This document shows, piece by piece, positions 16,412 to 25,817 of a stretch of DNA of 64,000 bases. Source of the DNA: Pelagovum sp. HNIBRBA483. GTDB taxonomy: Bacteria > Pseudomonadota > Alphaproteobacteria > Rhodobacterales > Rhodobacteraceae. How positions within the stretch are numbered: position 1 is the stretch's first letter; every line of letters starts with the position of its first letter. The stretch is from positions 1,798,001-1,862,000 of the forward strand of contig NZ_CP162412.1 in assembly GCF_040931995.1 (NCBI RefSeq), written 5' to 3'. A program made the position numbers and the translations under genes. Below the pieces are notes generated by a model. It made no database searches, was not told the origin of the DNA, and was given only the letters and a program-made list of their open reading frames with translations.

Positions 16412-17625
16412 CCTGCCATCGCCTCCACAGGTTCGAGCCTCAGAACCCTCCGATAAGGGATGATACCCAGCAATGCGATCGACCCGACTATGGCCACAGG
16501 TCCCACCAAAACACGCTCAATCGTCATGATGGGATAGAACCGTGACGGAAGACCCCACTCCGCATAGACATCTCCCATACCCTCGATTCCAATACCGACA
16601 TTTTGAAAATAGGCTGTCAGAGCGATGCCCAGAACAATGCCACTACCGGCCCCAAGTACCGACAGAAAGACCATTTCGACCCAGACCATACGGCCGATCT
16701 GCGCCGGTTTCATTCCAAGCGCCAGCAACATGCCAAATTCCCGTGTTCGCTCCAATACAGACATGTAAAGGGTGTTCAAAATGACGAAAACCACCACAAT
16801 GACCAATGTCCCATAGACCAATATGGCTGTGGACTGGTCGAGTGAAATGGCCTGCTTAACTTCGGGCCGCAGCACATCCCAACTCAGATAGGTCGCGCCA
16901 AACTCCGCTGCGATATTTTCAAGCTCGCCACTCTTGCGTTCAACATGGGGCAGATCACTGCCCTTAACGGCCACTAAATGCGCGGTTCCTTCCATGAAGA
17001 ACGTTTCGTCGAAACGCGAAAGCGGCATTTGCGCGATCTGACGATCAAGTTCGGGGACACCTGCGCCGAAAATACCGACAAGTGTCAACACGTCGGCGGC
17101 AACCGACCCATCAACCGCACTCCCCAACAGCGTAACCTGATCACCCAATTCCAGCCTCAGATTTCGGGCTAACCCCTCGCCCAACACAATACTGGCATCG
17201 TCGTCGGGCTGCAGTGGGCGGCCCGACTTTATCATCGTCGAAATCTTCGCGACCTGAGGATCGGCTTCCGGATCTAAGCCAATGATCGCAGCGGCAAAGC
17301 TCCGCTCGCCATGCGCCAACAAGCCGAATCCATTCGCTCGAACGGCAGCGGCATCGATGCCGCCAATTTCGCGAGCGCGTTCGGCTATCTTGTAGGGCTG
17401 CTCCAGCGTCGTCGCCATATCAGGCGAGTCGTTGTAACCCTCCGCCTGAAACTGGCCATAGCCGTCATTAATCCCCAGCATGCTTTCCTTCATCGTGTCG
17501 TAAGAACCGAACTGGAAAGACACCATGAAAACCAACAGCATTGAGGTGAACGACATACCCGTCACCGACAGCAGCGTTCTCGTCGGCTGTCTCCAAACAT
17601 TGCGCCAAGCGATAGCAGTGATCAT
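16408..17625 (-). CDS. FtsX/LolC-type ABC permease, first of two
   Basis: 405 residues from ATG 17625 (MITAIAWRNVWRQPTR). Same four-helix plan as its partner: N-terminal helix (about 20-42), periplasmic domain, and a three-helix FtsX end with TREFGMLLALGMKPAQIGRMVWVEM. It begins one base after the stop of the LolA-like gene and overlaps the next permease by 4 bases. The related but distinct periplasmic domains suggest specialised roles, as for LolC (carrier docking) and LolE (cargo binding); that division is inference. Confidence 0.9.
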   Translation of the reverse strand: MITAIAWRNVWRQPTRTLLSVTGMSFTSMLLVFMVSFQFGSYDTMKESMLGINDGYGQFQAEGYNDSPDMATTLEQPYKIAERAREIGGIDAAAVRANGFGLLAHGERSFAAAIIGLDPEADPQVAKISTMIKSGRPLQPDDDASIVLGEGLARNLRLELGDQVTLLGSAVDGSVAADVLTLVGIFGAGVPELDRQIAQMPLSRFDETFFMEGTAHLVAVKGSDLPHVERKSGELENIAAEFGATYLSWDVLRPEVKQAISLDQSTAILVYGTLVIVVVFVILNTLYMSVLERTREFGMLLALGMKPAQIGRMVWVEMVFLSVLGAGSGIVLGIALTAYFQNVGIGIEGMGDVYAEWGLPSRFYPIMTIERVLVGPVAIVGSIALLGIIPYRRVLRLEPVEAMAG

Positions 17626-17626
17626 A

Positions 17627-18400
17627 TCAGTCCCGCGGATTTTGCAGGTTCGAGCGCGTGAAGAGGTAACTTGGAATATCGATATTGAATTCCGCATCGA
17701 CCGTTCTGACGGTCGTATATTCGCCAGGTTCATCATCTCGGCGCATCGTCATCTCTACAGGATACGGCCGCCCACCAAGTGTGCCGATGCGCCCTGATCG
17801 CATTTCACGCACGCGTTTCCCGAGCTGATCGAAATACTCCACAGACAGCAACACCCCATCGCTGCGCACAGTTAAAACCTGTTTACCCCACACAACCGGA
17901 ACGCCACGCTTCGGAACAGACTCGATGACGTAGGCTTGCGCGCCCGAGACTGTGCGCGTCTCAAGAACGCGATGTGTATAATCGTCGATCACGCCTTCTG
18001 AACGGGCGAGATCATCATATGAGAAATCCGACCCCATCCAGCTCTGCGACATCGCACTCGCAGGTAGTTTGATAATCTGGTTGAGCCGCGGATTGAAAAC
18101 GTATGTCGCCCCATCAAGCTGCAAGGTAGCGTTGCCCGCATCTCGCGCCGGCGCTGTAAAACGGACGAGCGCACGATCTTCCCCTTGAGTCCAGCTTTCA
18201 AAGGTCATTGTGCGCGTCCCATTGCTGCGCTGAACGACCATCTCAACTTTTGCGTACGAACTATCCGCGCGCCAATTATCAAAGGCCGCGCGCAGTATTT
18301 CGCGCGCATCTTGTGCAAGAACGGCGCTTGGCAAAATCGCGACCAATATCGTTCCACCTAATGCAGAAAATAGTGTTCGACGGGTGAAATATCCGGTCAT
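17627..18400 (-). CDS. LolA-like outer-membrane lipoprotein-sorting family protein
   Basis: 257 residues from ATG 18400, chosen for the near-perfect GGAGGT five bases upstream. A signal peptide follows (RRTLFSALGG then a hydrophobic run ending AVLAQ; the twin arginines may make it Tat-dependent). The mature part has the LolA_like (PF17131-type) pattern: repeated beta strands such as MTFESWTQGEDRALVRFTAP, FNPRLNQIIKLP and MSQSWMGSDFSYDDL. These proteins form an open half-barrel that carries a lipid or acyl chain across the periplasm. It leads the operon with two permeases, an ATPase and a barrel. Confidence 0.85.
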   Translation of the reverse strand: MTGYFTRRTLFSALGGTILVAILPSAVLAQDAREILRAAFDNWRADSSYAKVEMVVQRSNGTRTMTFESWTQGEDRALVRFTAPARDAGNATLQLDGATYVFNPRLNQIIKLPASAMSQSWMGSDFSYDDLARSEGVIDDYTHRVLETRTVSGAQAYVIESVPKRGVPVVWGKQVLTVRSDGVLLSVEYFDQLGKRVREMRSGRIGTLGGRPYPVEMTMRRDDEPGEYTTVRTVDAEFNIDIPSYLFTRSNLQNPRD

Positions 18401-18456
18401 GCGCACCTCCGATTTGGAAATCGGTCTGTTCAACTCCCAACCGAAAACACATTGAA

Positions 18457-18485
18457 ACGGTAAGGAGCACCATGATCCAAGTCAA
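18457..18485 (-). promoter_or_regulatory. Candidate promoter of the Lol-like operon
   Basis: On the minus strand, -35 TTGACT (18480-18485), 17-base spacer, -10 TACCGT (18457-18462). The start would be near 18450, about 50 bases before the ATG of the LolA-like gene. Good -35, weak -10. Confidence 0.45.
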
Positions 18486-18655
18486 CTTCAGGCGGAAAGT
18501 TGAAAAGTAGACGAGGACAAGGACAGTTATGATTTATTGCTTGCTTCCGCCGCATGACTCGCGATCAGTCGACCAATTAACCAGCCGAAATCCTCACCTT
18601 TTCGCATGCAATACCGCATCTCGAAGCGATGGCTTGTCACGGAAGATCGGGGATA

Positions 18656-18732
18656 TGGCGGACCCAAGAGGATTCGAACCTCTGGCCTCTGCCTTCGGAG
18701 GGCAGCGCTCTATCCAGCTGAGCTATGGGTCC
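18656..18732 (-). tRNA. tRNA-Arg (anticodon CCG)
   Basis: Full cloverleaf on the minus strand: acceptor GGACCCA/TGGGTCC, D arm GCTC...GAGC, anticodon stem CTGCC/GGCAG with loop CTCCGAA (anticodon CCG), T arm AGAGG-TTCGAAT-CCTCT, discriminator G and an encoded CCA (18656-18658). It reads CGG codons. No integrase or repeated 3' end nearby, so it is not used as an attachment site here. Confidence 0.96.
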
Positions 18733-18775
18733 GCTGAGCCGCTCTATATCGGCACTACTTTAACACCGCAATCGG

Positions 18776-18803
18776 AAAAGCACCCGTCTTAACAGGAGCT
18801 TTT
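18776..18803 (-). terminator. Possible terminator of the suf operon
   Basis: Imperfect stem AAAAGC-x-CC / GG-x-GCTTTT spanning the sufS stop codon, followed by four U on the minus strand. Weak but well placed. Confidence 0.4.
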
Positions 18804-20022
18804 AGCCAAAAAGATCATGGCAAAGCTCTAGGCCGTCGACCAACGCATCCACCTCTGCGCGCGTGTTATACAGCCCAAAGGACGCACGACACGTTGCCGA
18901 AACGCCCAAATGCGCCATCAACGGTTGCGCACAATGATGCCCAGCACGCACAGCGATGCCCTTTTTATCGAGAACGGTCGAAATGTCGTGGGCATGCGCT
19001 GCCCCATTCATCGTGAATGAGAAGATCGCCGCTTTGTCAGGAGATTTTCCCTGAATATTCAACCAATTCAAACCGCTCAGGCGCTTCTCGGTGTATTCTT
19101 TCAGATCGCGTTCGTGGAGAGCGACATTCTCCATACCCAGATCCATCAGATATTCAAGCGCGACGCCCAAGCCGATCTGCTGCACGATCCCAGGTGTCCC
19201 CGCTTCGAATTTCATTGGCGGTTCGTTGTAGGTCACAACTTCTTTCGAGACTTCGCGGATCATATCGCCCCCGCCCATGAACGGGCGCATTTCAGCGAGC
19301 CGTTCATCCCGAATATAGATCGCACCCGAGCCGGATGGACCATAAAGCTTGTGACCGGTGATGGGGTAAAAGTCACACCCGATATCCTGCACATCGACAG
19401 GCGCGTGGACGCTGCCTTGGCTGCCATCGACCAAAGTGGCAACGCCCATTTCTCTCGCGGCGGCGCAGATCGTCTTTACATCGACCTGTGTGCCCAGGAC
19501 GTTGGAAAGCTGCGTAATGGCGACCAGCTTGGTTTTCTGTCCGATCGCATCAATGACCGCTTGGGCGTCCAGTTCACCTTCCGGCCCGACATCCACCCAC
19601 TTGAGTACGACACCCAGCCGCTCCCGCAGGAAATGCCACGGCACGATATTGGCATGATGCTCAAGCACTGAGAGGACGATCTCGTCACCCGCCTGAAAGC
19701 GCGGCATTGCCCAGCCGTATGCAACGAGATTAATCCCTTCCGTAGTGCCGGTGGTCATCACAATCTCGTCTTCGCTCCCAGCATGCAAGAAACGCTGGAT
19801 GATGCCGCGGACGCCTTCATACCTTTCCGTTGCGAGGTTAGAGAGGTAGTGCAGACCGCGATGAACATTCGCGTACTCGTGGCTGTAGGCCCGTGTAACT
19901 GCGTCAATCACCACGCGCGGTTTCTGGGCGGATGCGCCGTTATCGAGGTAAACCAAAGGCTTACCATTCACTTCGCGCTTCAAAATAGGAAAGTCGGCGC
20001 GGACTTTTTCGATATCAAGCAT
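18802..20022 (-). CDS. sufS: Cysteine desulfurase SufS
   Basis: 406 residues, the same length as E. coli SufS. This group II PLP enzyme takes sulfur from cysteine for Fe-S cluster assembly. PLP lysine is Lys225 (ITGHKLYGPSG), and the sulfur-accepting Cys364 lies in RAGHHCAQPLM. The ATG overlaps the end of the YIP1-like gene by 8 bases, making it the last gene of the suf operon. SufE, the usual sulfur acceptor, and SufA are not in the window downstream. Confidence 0.96.
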   Translation of the reverse strand: MLDIEKVRADFPILKREVNGKPLVYLDNGASAQKPRVVIDAVTRAYSHEYANVHRGLHYLSNLATERYEGVRGIIQRFLHAGSEDEIVMTTGTTEGINLVAYGWAMPRFQAGDEIVLSVLEHHANIVPWHFLRERLGVVLKWVDVGPEGELDAQAVIDAIGQKTKLVAITQLSNVLGTQVDVKTICAAAREMGVATLVDGSQGSVHAPVDVQDIGCDFYPITGHKLYGPSGSGAIYIRDERLAEMRPFMGGGDMIREVSKEVVTYNEPPMKFEAGTPGIVQQIGLGVALEYLMDLGMENVALHERDLKEYTEKRLSGLNWLNIQGKSPDKAAIFSFTMNGAAHAHDISTVLDKKGIAVRAGHHCAQPLMAHLGVSATCRASFGLYNTRAEVDALVDGLELCHDLFG

Positions 20023-20527
20023 CTGAACGGCCCTTCTCAGCTTCGATCAATCCCAAAATCCAAAACAGAACCAACGCCCCAAGCCAAACCATACCAACAA
20101 GCTGTGTACCGATGGCTGCGCCGTTGAACCCCATCAACAAGCCGTAAAGGAGCATTGCAGGAGAGCTCGCCAAAAGCGCCCAAAACAACGCCAACCGAGC
20201 ACCAAACCACGTCCCTTTTCCGCCCAGCACTTTCGCAATCAGATGGGAAATCCCAGCAATGATGTAGAACATGAGCGGCCAGACAACGATCCAGCTCACA
20301 AACTCGTACGATATCAAACGAGACAGCTCGGGGACTTCGGCCCCCGCAGACACCCCTATCCCCTCTGACAAACGTACGAGGCGTGGCCACTGACCGATAA
20401 AGATCAACAAACACGCAGCCATAAGAAAAGCCAGTGCGCGATCCTCGCGCTGCCCCATTTCCAGCAGGCGCCGCATCACCTGGCGCGGTGCGCGCCAGGT
20501 CCTTAAGATATCCGTTGAAACGGTCAT
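20015..20527 (-). CDS. YIP1-family membrane protein in the suf operon
   Basis: 170 residues, strongly hydrophobic, with about four to five membrane helices (near 33-50, 75-100, 110-130 and 140-162) and a basic N-terminal segment. The pattern fits bacterial YIP1-domain proteins of unknown function. Overlaps at both ends (4 bases with sufD, 8 with sufS) make it an integral part of the operon. Its role in Fe-S assembly is unknown. Confidence 0.75.
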   Translation of the reverse strand: MTVSTDILRTWRAPRQVMRRLLEMGQREDRALAFLMAACLLIFIGQWPRLVRLSEGIGVSAGAEVPELSRLISYEFVSWIVVWPLMFYIIAGISHLIAKVLGGKGTWFGARLALFWALLASSPAMLLYGLLMGFNGAAIGTQLVGMVWLGALVLFWILGLIEAEKGRSDA

Positions 20528-21828
20528 TTAACGCGCCGGTTCAGCCAGTTTGACAAGCGTTCGTACAGATCATCCGCAAAGGCTTTATTCTCAATTTCAT
20601 CAAGAGCCTCTGCGAGAAACGCGAGCGTAAGTAGGTTCGTCGCTTCATGATGCGGCACGCCGCGCGATTTGAGATAGAACAATGCATCCTCATTGATCGC
20701 ACCTGATGTTGATCCATGGCTACAGGCAACATCGTCGGCATAAATCTCAAGCTCTGGCTTGGCGAGGAACTGGCTGTCATCATCCAGCAAAAGCGATTGG
20801 CTGATCTGATATCCATCAGTCTTCTGCGCATCCGGTCTGACGAGGATTTTGCCCTGAAAGACACCAACAGCACCATTTCGCAGCACTTTCTTGAACACTT
20901 GACGGCTTTCGCAGCCAACGGCATCATGGGTGATGAACACCGTGTCGTCGTGAAGGAAGTCAGATCCGTCGCCAACGGCCGCACCTGCAATGTGCGTTAC
21001 AGCATTATCGCCAGTCAGCTCGATGACACTTTCATTTCTTGTCAGAACCCCGTTCGCTGTAAGCGTGAAGGACTTGTATGTTGATCCCTCACCAAGGCGA
21101 CCGAACTGTGCGGTGTAGGCGCGACGTTCATGATCGCGGCCCTGCGCCCTGACATGATGAAATGCGCCACCATCAGCAACATCGACCTCCATCACCTTCG
21201 AGAAACGGGCGGCAGCAGGTCCGGTTTCCAAAAGTGTGAACTCGGCGCCACCTTCAACCTTGATGCAATGATGTAAGTAGGCGTCTGAAACCTTTGATTT
21301 ATGTAGATAAATCAAATTTACTGGCTTCGTGACCTTCGCCGTTGCGCGGATGCAAACACCATCGAGCGCAATTGCCGTATTCATCGCGGCCAATGGCCGT
21401 GGAACGGCGCCCTGTGCGTTGCGCCCTTCAAGCACCCCAAAGAGGTCTTTGACCCAATGGTCATCGCTTTCGACAGCCTTGGCGAGGCGTTCGATCTCCA
21501 AACCCTCAGCAGACAAATCCGACGACGCAGCAGCGTCGAATACACCGTCTACAAAGACGATCTTAATCCGGTCAATCGCATCGAATGCCGGGCCTTCGTC
21601 ATTCTCGAACAAGGCCGCCTCAGGTGCCTGAGCCACAACAAGCGAGCTTGGATCGGTGTACTTCCAATATTCGTCTCGCCGGTGAGGAAGCCCGGTTTCC
21701 GTAAGGCGGGCGAGCGCCTTGTTACGCGCTTCAACCGCCCACGAAGCCCCTTGAGGCACTTCATACTCGGCTAACCGATCAGTTGTCGCGTCAGCCTTGG
21801 CCTTTACCAGTGCGGCTCTCGCAACCAT
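20524..21828 (-). CDS. sufD: Fe-S cluster assembly protein SufD
   Basis: 434 residues from ATG 21828, which shares one base with the sufC TGA. SufD pairs with SufB and SufC as SufBC2D, the scaffold that builds Fe-S clusters. The right-handed beta-helix core ends with the typical KPELEIYADDVACSHGSTSGAINEDALFYLKSRG motif region, whose Cys and His face the SufB interface. HRRDEYWKYTD near the N-terminus is also characteristic. Confidence 0.95.
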   Translation of the reverse strand: MVARAALVKAKADATTDRLAEYEVPQGASWAVEARNKALARLTETGLPHRRDEYWKYTDPSSLVVAQAPEAALFENDEGPAFDAIDRIKIVFVDGVFDAAASSDLSAEGLEIERLAKAVESDDHWVKDLFGVLEGRNAQGAVPRPLAAMNTAIALDGVCIRATAKVTKPVNLIYLHKSKVSDAYLHHCIKVEGGAEFTLLETGPAAARFSKVMEVDVADGGAFHHVRAQGRDHERRAYTAQFGRLGEGSTYKSFTLTANGVLTRNESVIELTGDNAVTHIAGAAVGDGSDFLHDDTVFITHDAVGCESRQVFKKVLRNGAVGVFQGKILVRPDAQKTDGYQISQSLLLDDDSQFLAKPELEIYADDVACSHGSTSGAINEDALFYLKSRGVPHHEATNLLTLAFLAEALDEIENKAFADDLYERLSNWLNRRVK

Positions 21829-22583
21829 CAAACGGCCTCCGCAAGCAGATCGCCATAACCGTTATGCTCCACTTCAAGCGCGAGCTCGGGGCCACCCGTT
21901 TTGATAATGCGCCCATTGGACATGATGTGCACAACATCGGGTTTGATGTGGTCCAACAAGCGCTGATAGTGGGTAATAACGAGGAAACCGCGTCCCTCGT
22001 CCCGCAGGGCGTTTACACCCTCGGCAACCAGCTTCATCGCATCAACGTCAAGACCAGAGTCCGTCTCGTCGAGGATGCACATAGTCGGCTCCAGCATTGC
22101 CATTTGGAGAATCTCGTTTCGTTTCTTTTCACCACCCGAGAAACCAACATTCACCGGGCGCTTGAGCATTTCGGCGTCAATTTTGAGCGTCTTCGCCTTC
22201 TCGCGCACAACTTTCAGGAAATCGGCGGCACTCAGTTCTTCCTCGCCACGCGCTTTGCGTTGTGCGTTCACAGCCGTCCGCAAGAATGTCATGTTCCCAA
22301 CGCCCGGAATCTCGACCGGATATTGAAAGGCCAAGAACAGACCCGCGGCGGCGCGCTCTTCCGGCTCCATCTCTAGGATATCCTCACCTGAAAGGGTGGC
22401 CTCACCATCGGTGACTTCATAGCCATCTTTGCCAGACAGGACGTAAGAAAGCGTCGACTTCCCGGAACCGTTCGGCCCCATGATCGCATGCACCTTCCCA
22501 GCCTCAACAGTCAGGTTCACACCCTTCAAAATCTGCTTGTCTTCTTCTTCAAGCTTGACGTGTAAGTTCTTAATTTCCAGCAT
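21828..22583 (-). CDS. sufC: Fe-S assembly ATPase SufC
   Basis: 251 residues, an ABC-type ATPase that drives conformational change of SufBD. Walker A GPNGSGKSTL, Q-loop LAFQYPVEIPG, signature FSGGEKKRNEILQM, Walker B MCILDETDSGLDVDA, and an H-loop ITHYQRLL. The ETDSGLD wording is diagnostic for SufC. Good Shine-Dalgarno GAGGAG before ATG 22583; 55 bases separate it from sufB. Confidence 0.97.
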   Translation of the reverse strand: MLEIKNLHVKLEEEDKQILKGVNLTVEAGKVHAIMGPNGSGKSTLSYVLSGKDGYEVTDGEATLSGEDILEMEPEERAAAGLFLAFQYPVEIPGVGNMTFLRTAVNAQRKARGEEELSAADFLKVVREKAKTLKIDAEMLKRPVNVGFSGGEKKRNEILQMAMLEPTMCILDETDSGLDVDAMKLVAEGVNALRDEGRGFLVITHYQRLLDHIKPDVVHIMSNGRIIKTGGPELALEVEHNGYGDLLAEAV

Positions 22584-22638
22584 TTTCTTCTCCTCAGCGT
22601 AGCTTCACCACGCCAAATAAACCGAATTGTAGAGCGCG

Positions 22639-24162
22639 TTAGCCCACGGACCCTTCCAAGGAAATCGCAACCAATTGCTGCGCTTCCATCGCAAATTCCA
22701 TCGGAAGCGCCTGAAGCACTTCCTTACAGAAACCATTCACGACCAGCGCGACAGCCTCCTCCTCGTCCATGCCGCGTTGACGGCAGTAAAAGAGTTGGTC
22801 GTCATCAACTTTTGAGGTGGTCGCCTCATGTTCGACACGGCTCGAATTGTTCTTCACCTCGATATACGGAACCGTGTGCGCGCCGCATTTATCGCCGATC
22901 AGAAGGCTGTCACATTGCGTGTAGTTGCGACTGTTCTTCGCTTTCGGATGCATGCTCACCAATCCACGATAGGTGTTCTGCGCCTTCCCAGCGCTGATCC
23001 CCTTCGAGACAATCCGCGATTTTGTATTGCGGCCAAGATGAACCATCTTCGTGCCGGTATCGGCCTGCTGCATATTGTTGGTGATCGCAATTGAATAGAA
23101 CTCACCTTGGCTGTCATCGCCACGCAGAATACAGCTAGGGTACTTCCATGTTACAGCCGAGCCCGTCTCCACCTGTGTCCACATCACCTTGGAACGATCG
23201 CCGCGGCAGTCGGCGCGCTTGGTCACAAAGTTATAGATGCCGCCCTTGCCTTCCTCATCACCGGGGAACCAATTCTGAACGGTGGAATATTTCACCTCGG
23301 CATCTTCTTCGATGATGATTTCGACGACCGCCGCATGGAGCTGCGCGGTGTCGCGCTTCGGTGCGGTACAGCCCTCAAGGTAAGAGACGTACGACCCCTT
23401 ATCGGCAATGATCAACGTGCGCTCGAACTGTCCGGTATTCTCCGCGTTAATCCGGAAATATGTCGACAGCTCCATCGGGCATCGAACGCCTGGTGGCACA
23501 TAAACAAAAGATCCATCCGAGAACACCGCACTATTGAGCGTGGCGTAGTAGTTGTCCGACGGCGGAACGACCGATCCTAGGTATTTCTTTACAAGCTCGG
23601 GGTGGTTTTTGATCGCTTCCGAAATTGAACAGAAAATAACCCCCGCTTTCTCCAACTCTTTTTGGAAGGTTGTACCCACCGAGACAGAGTCAAAAACCGC
23701 ATCCACAGCGACTTTGCGCCCTTCTGCTGGCGCATCTTCAGCGCCCTCGACGCCGGCGAGGATCATTTGCTCTTTCAGAGGGATACCAAGCTTTTCATAG
23801 GTCGCCAGCAATTTAGGGTCCACGTCATCCAACGACTTCGGCTTCTCCTGCATGCTCTTCGGGCGCGCATAGTAGTACTGATCCTGAAAATCAATTTTCG
23901 GGTAGGAAACCATCGCCCAATCGGGCTCTTCAAGGTTTTCCCACCGCGCAAAGGCCTGAAGACGCCATTCCGTCATCCATTCAGGCTCTTCATTCTTATC
24001 GGAGATCAAGCGAACAATGTCCGGGTTCACACCTTTCGGTGCGTAATCCATCTCAATCTCGGTTTCCCAGCCGTACTTGTACTTGCCAGACAATTTGGCG
24101 ACGGCATCCACGGTATCCTGATCGACACCGTCCTTCACCTGACTTTGGTCCAATGCAACCAT
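22639..24162 (-). CDS. sufB: Fe-S cluster assembly protein SufB
   Basis: 507 residues from ATG 24162, which has GAGAGGT upstream. Main scaffold subunit. Typical blocks are visible: [54 protein letters not shown] and [16 protein letters not shown], with the conserved [25 protein letters not shown] near the C-terminus holding cluster-interface residues. The 3' end of the upstream cysteine desulfurase stops 11 bases before the start. Confidence 0.97.
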   Translation of the reverse strand: MVALDQSQVKDGVDQDTVDAVAKLSGKYKYGWETEIEMDYAPKGVNPDIVRLISDKNEEPEWMTEWRLQAFARWENLEEPDWAMVSYPKIDFQDQYYYARPKSMQEKPKSLDDVDPKLLATYEKLGIPLKEQMILAGVEGAEDAPAEGRKVAVDAVFDSVSVGTTFQKELEKAGVIFCSISEAIKNHPELVKKYLGSVVPPSDNYYATLNSAVFSDGSFVYVPPGVRCPMELSTYFRINAENTGQFERTLIIADKGSYVSYLEGCTAPKRDTAQLHAAVVEIIIEEDAEVKYSTVQNWFPGDEEGKGGIYNFVTKRADCRGDRSKVMWTQVETGSAVTWKYPSCILRGDDSQGEFYSIAITNNMQQADTGTKMVHLGRNTKSRIVSKGISAGKAQNTYRGLVSMHPKAKNSRNYTQCDSLLIGDKCGAHTVPYIEVKNNSSRVEHEATTSKVDDDQLFYCRQRGMDEEEAVALVVNGFCKEVLQALPMEFAMEAQQLVAISLEGSVG

Positions 24163-24173
24163 TTGCTTACCTC

Positions 24174-25214
24174 TCAAGCGCTGCGTCTGCGCTGTCTCTC
24201 CAATTTGTTCGTCCAAGCCTCTGCAAATTGCAGAACTTCGTCCTTCGTCGTTTCAGGGCCGAGCGAAACCCTGACGCTGCAACTCGACTCCTCAACTGAG
24301 TAGCCCATCGCACGCAAGGTTCGGCTCGCCTTCACCTTGCCACTCGAGCATGCCGACCCTGCCGATATGGCAAAACCCGCGAGATCCATCGCCATGACCT
24401 GAGTTTCGCCTTTCCATCCCGGTGTGACAAAACAGCTGGTATTTGGCAGCCGGCTCACCTCTTTCCCGACAAAAATAGTATCCGGAGAGCCGGCCTCAAT
24501 GGCCTTTTCTAGAATATTTCTAAATTCTTCAACCTTAGCCCACACACCTTCGGCAAGATCCTTCAAAGCGGCCTCAACAGCTGCCGCGAATCCGGCAATT
24601 CCTACAAGGTTTTCTGTACCTGAGCGGCGGCCCATTTCCTGTCCGCCACCGCGGAGATGGGCAACAACATCCACACCTTGCGGGACGATCAATGCGCCGA
24701 CACCTTTCGGTCCACCAACTTTGTGCGCTGATAGAAATGCCGCGCCGATGCCACTCCAACTAAATGAAAAGGGCACACGACCTATCGCCTGCGTCACGTC
24801 AGAAGCGGCAAGCCCTTTCGGCAGATCCTGAATGATACCAGTCTCCGAGTTCGCAAGTTGCAGGGCCGTTCTTTCCGGCTCCATCACGTCAACGCGACCG
24901 AACTGATCAACGGGAAGTGACGGCGCGATCCAATTGTGCACGGCGTCATGCTCGATGTCCGCGCCAAGCAGATCCTTATCCCTGAGCGCCAAAGCTGCGG
25001 CCTCGGTCGCACCTGAGGTAAAGATGATGTCTGCGTTCCCAGCCCCAAGCGCTTCGGCCAGCTTGGAACGCGACTGTTCGAGTAACGCTTTGGCCGCGCG
25101 CCCTTCCGAATGTACGGAAGACGGATTTCCCACCAGATCCATCGCCGCAATCATAGCGGCGCGGGCTTCTGAACGCAGTGGCGCCGTGGCATTATGATCC
25201 AGGTACGACCGCAT
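24174..25214 (-). CDS. IscS/NifS-type cysteine desulfurase of the suf operon
   Basis: 346 residues from ATG 25214 ([14 protein letters not shown]). Group I PLP-dependent cysteine desulfurase: the N-terminal [12 protein letters not shown] lysine in [14 protein letters not shown], and the mobile-loop cysteine in [14 protein letters not shown]. It is shorter than IscS and lacks its C-terminal IscU-docking extension. It lies between iscR and sufB, so the operon codes for two different desulfurases (the other is SufS). Division of labour between them is not evident from sequence. Confidence 0.9.
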   Translation of the reverse strand: MRSYLDHNATAPLRSEARAAMIAAMDLVGNPSSVHSEGRAAKALLEQSRSKLAEALGAGNADIIFTSGATEAAALALRDKDLLGADIEHDAVHNWIAPSLPVDQFGRVDVMEPERTALQLANSETGIIQDLPKGLAASDVTQAIGRVPFSFSWSGIGAAFLSAHKVGGPKGVGALIVPQGVDVVAHLRGGGQEMGRRSGTENLVGIAGFAAAVEAALKDLAEGVWAKVEEFRNILEKAIEAGSPDTIFVGKEVSRLPNTSCFVTPGWKGETQVMAMDLAGFAISAGSACSSGKVKASRTLRAMGYSVEESSCSVRVSLGPETTKDEVLQFAEAWTNKLERQRRRSA

Positions 25215-25263
25215 CAGCGCAGCGCCTCTACGCGTGAGCCAGCAATATGAGTTACCCGTTGGT

Positions 25264-25722
25264 TCATTCGTCAACCACTTCAAAAAGCGCTGGCACCGCC
25301 GGACAGGGCGCCAACCCATTGCCAACCACGTCCGAAAGCCGGGCTTGATGCAAAAAGACGTAGACATGGGCCGAAAGCCCTTCCCACAGTCGGTTTGTCA
25401 GAGACTGAGCGCGGCTTCCGGATGCCGCTCCGCTTGCGCCCGCGCCTTTGTGCATCGCGCTCACTGTCTCATCTACAGCGCCAAGCACATCTGAGACACG
25501 GATTTCAGACGCCGGCCGTGACAGCTTATATCCGCCACCCGGCCCCCTGACGCTCTCGACAAGATCAGCCCTGCGGAGTTTCACGAAAAGCTGTTCAAGA
25601 TAAGCTAGAGAGATGTCCTGCCGCTTTGAAATCTCTGTTAAAGTGACCAATCCGCCCTCAGGCTGCAAAGCCAAGTCGGCAAGAGCGACCATCGCATACC
25701 GGCCTTTTGTGCTCAACTTCAT
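25264..25722 (-). CDS. iscR: Rrf2-family regulator IscR, lacking canonical cluster cysteines
   Basis: 152 residues, a Rrf2 winged-helix repressor of Fe-S assembly genes: MKLSTKGRYAMVAL at the start, recognition helix about 35-50 (DISLAYLEQLFVKLRRADLV) and wing VRGPGGGYKLSRP. E. coli IscR binds [2Fe-2S] with Cys92, Cys98, Cys104 and His107. Here the same stretch (about 90-108, MHKGAGASG...) has no cysteine; the only one is Cys140. I recall that R. sphaeroides IscR is reported as a similar atypical type. First gene of the iscR-suf operon, so autoregulation is expected. Confidence 0.92.
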   Translation of the reverse strand: MKLSTKGRYAMVALADLALQPEGGLVTLTEISKRQDISLAYLEQLFVKLRRADLVESVRGPGGGYKLSRPASEIRVSDVLGAVDETVSAMHKGAGASGAASGSRAQSLTNRLWEGLSAHVYVFLHQARLSDVVGNGLAPCPAVPALFEVVDE

Positions 25723-25817
25723 GAAATCGCCTCACATCTCGCGGCTGTTTGGCTCAAATACATTGACGCCCGCCCCAGCCCTGAGTAACCACGGTAAAAC
25801 CCGACCAGCCGGTTGGG

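Noticed and set aside
18529-18792. Open frame of 87 codons with a PRGFEPLASAFGGQR stretch
   Set aside because: It reads through the tRNA-Arg gene on the opposite strand; this peptide is a well-known artefact of antisense tRNA translation.
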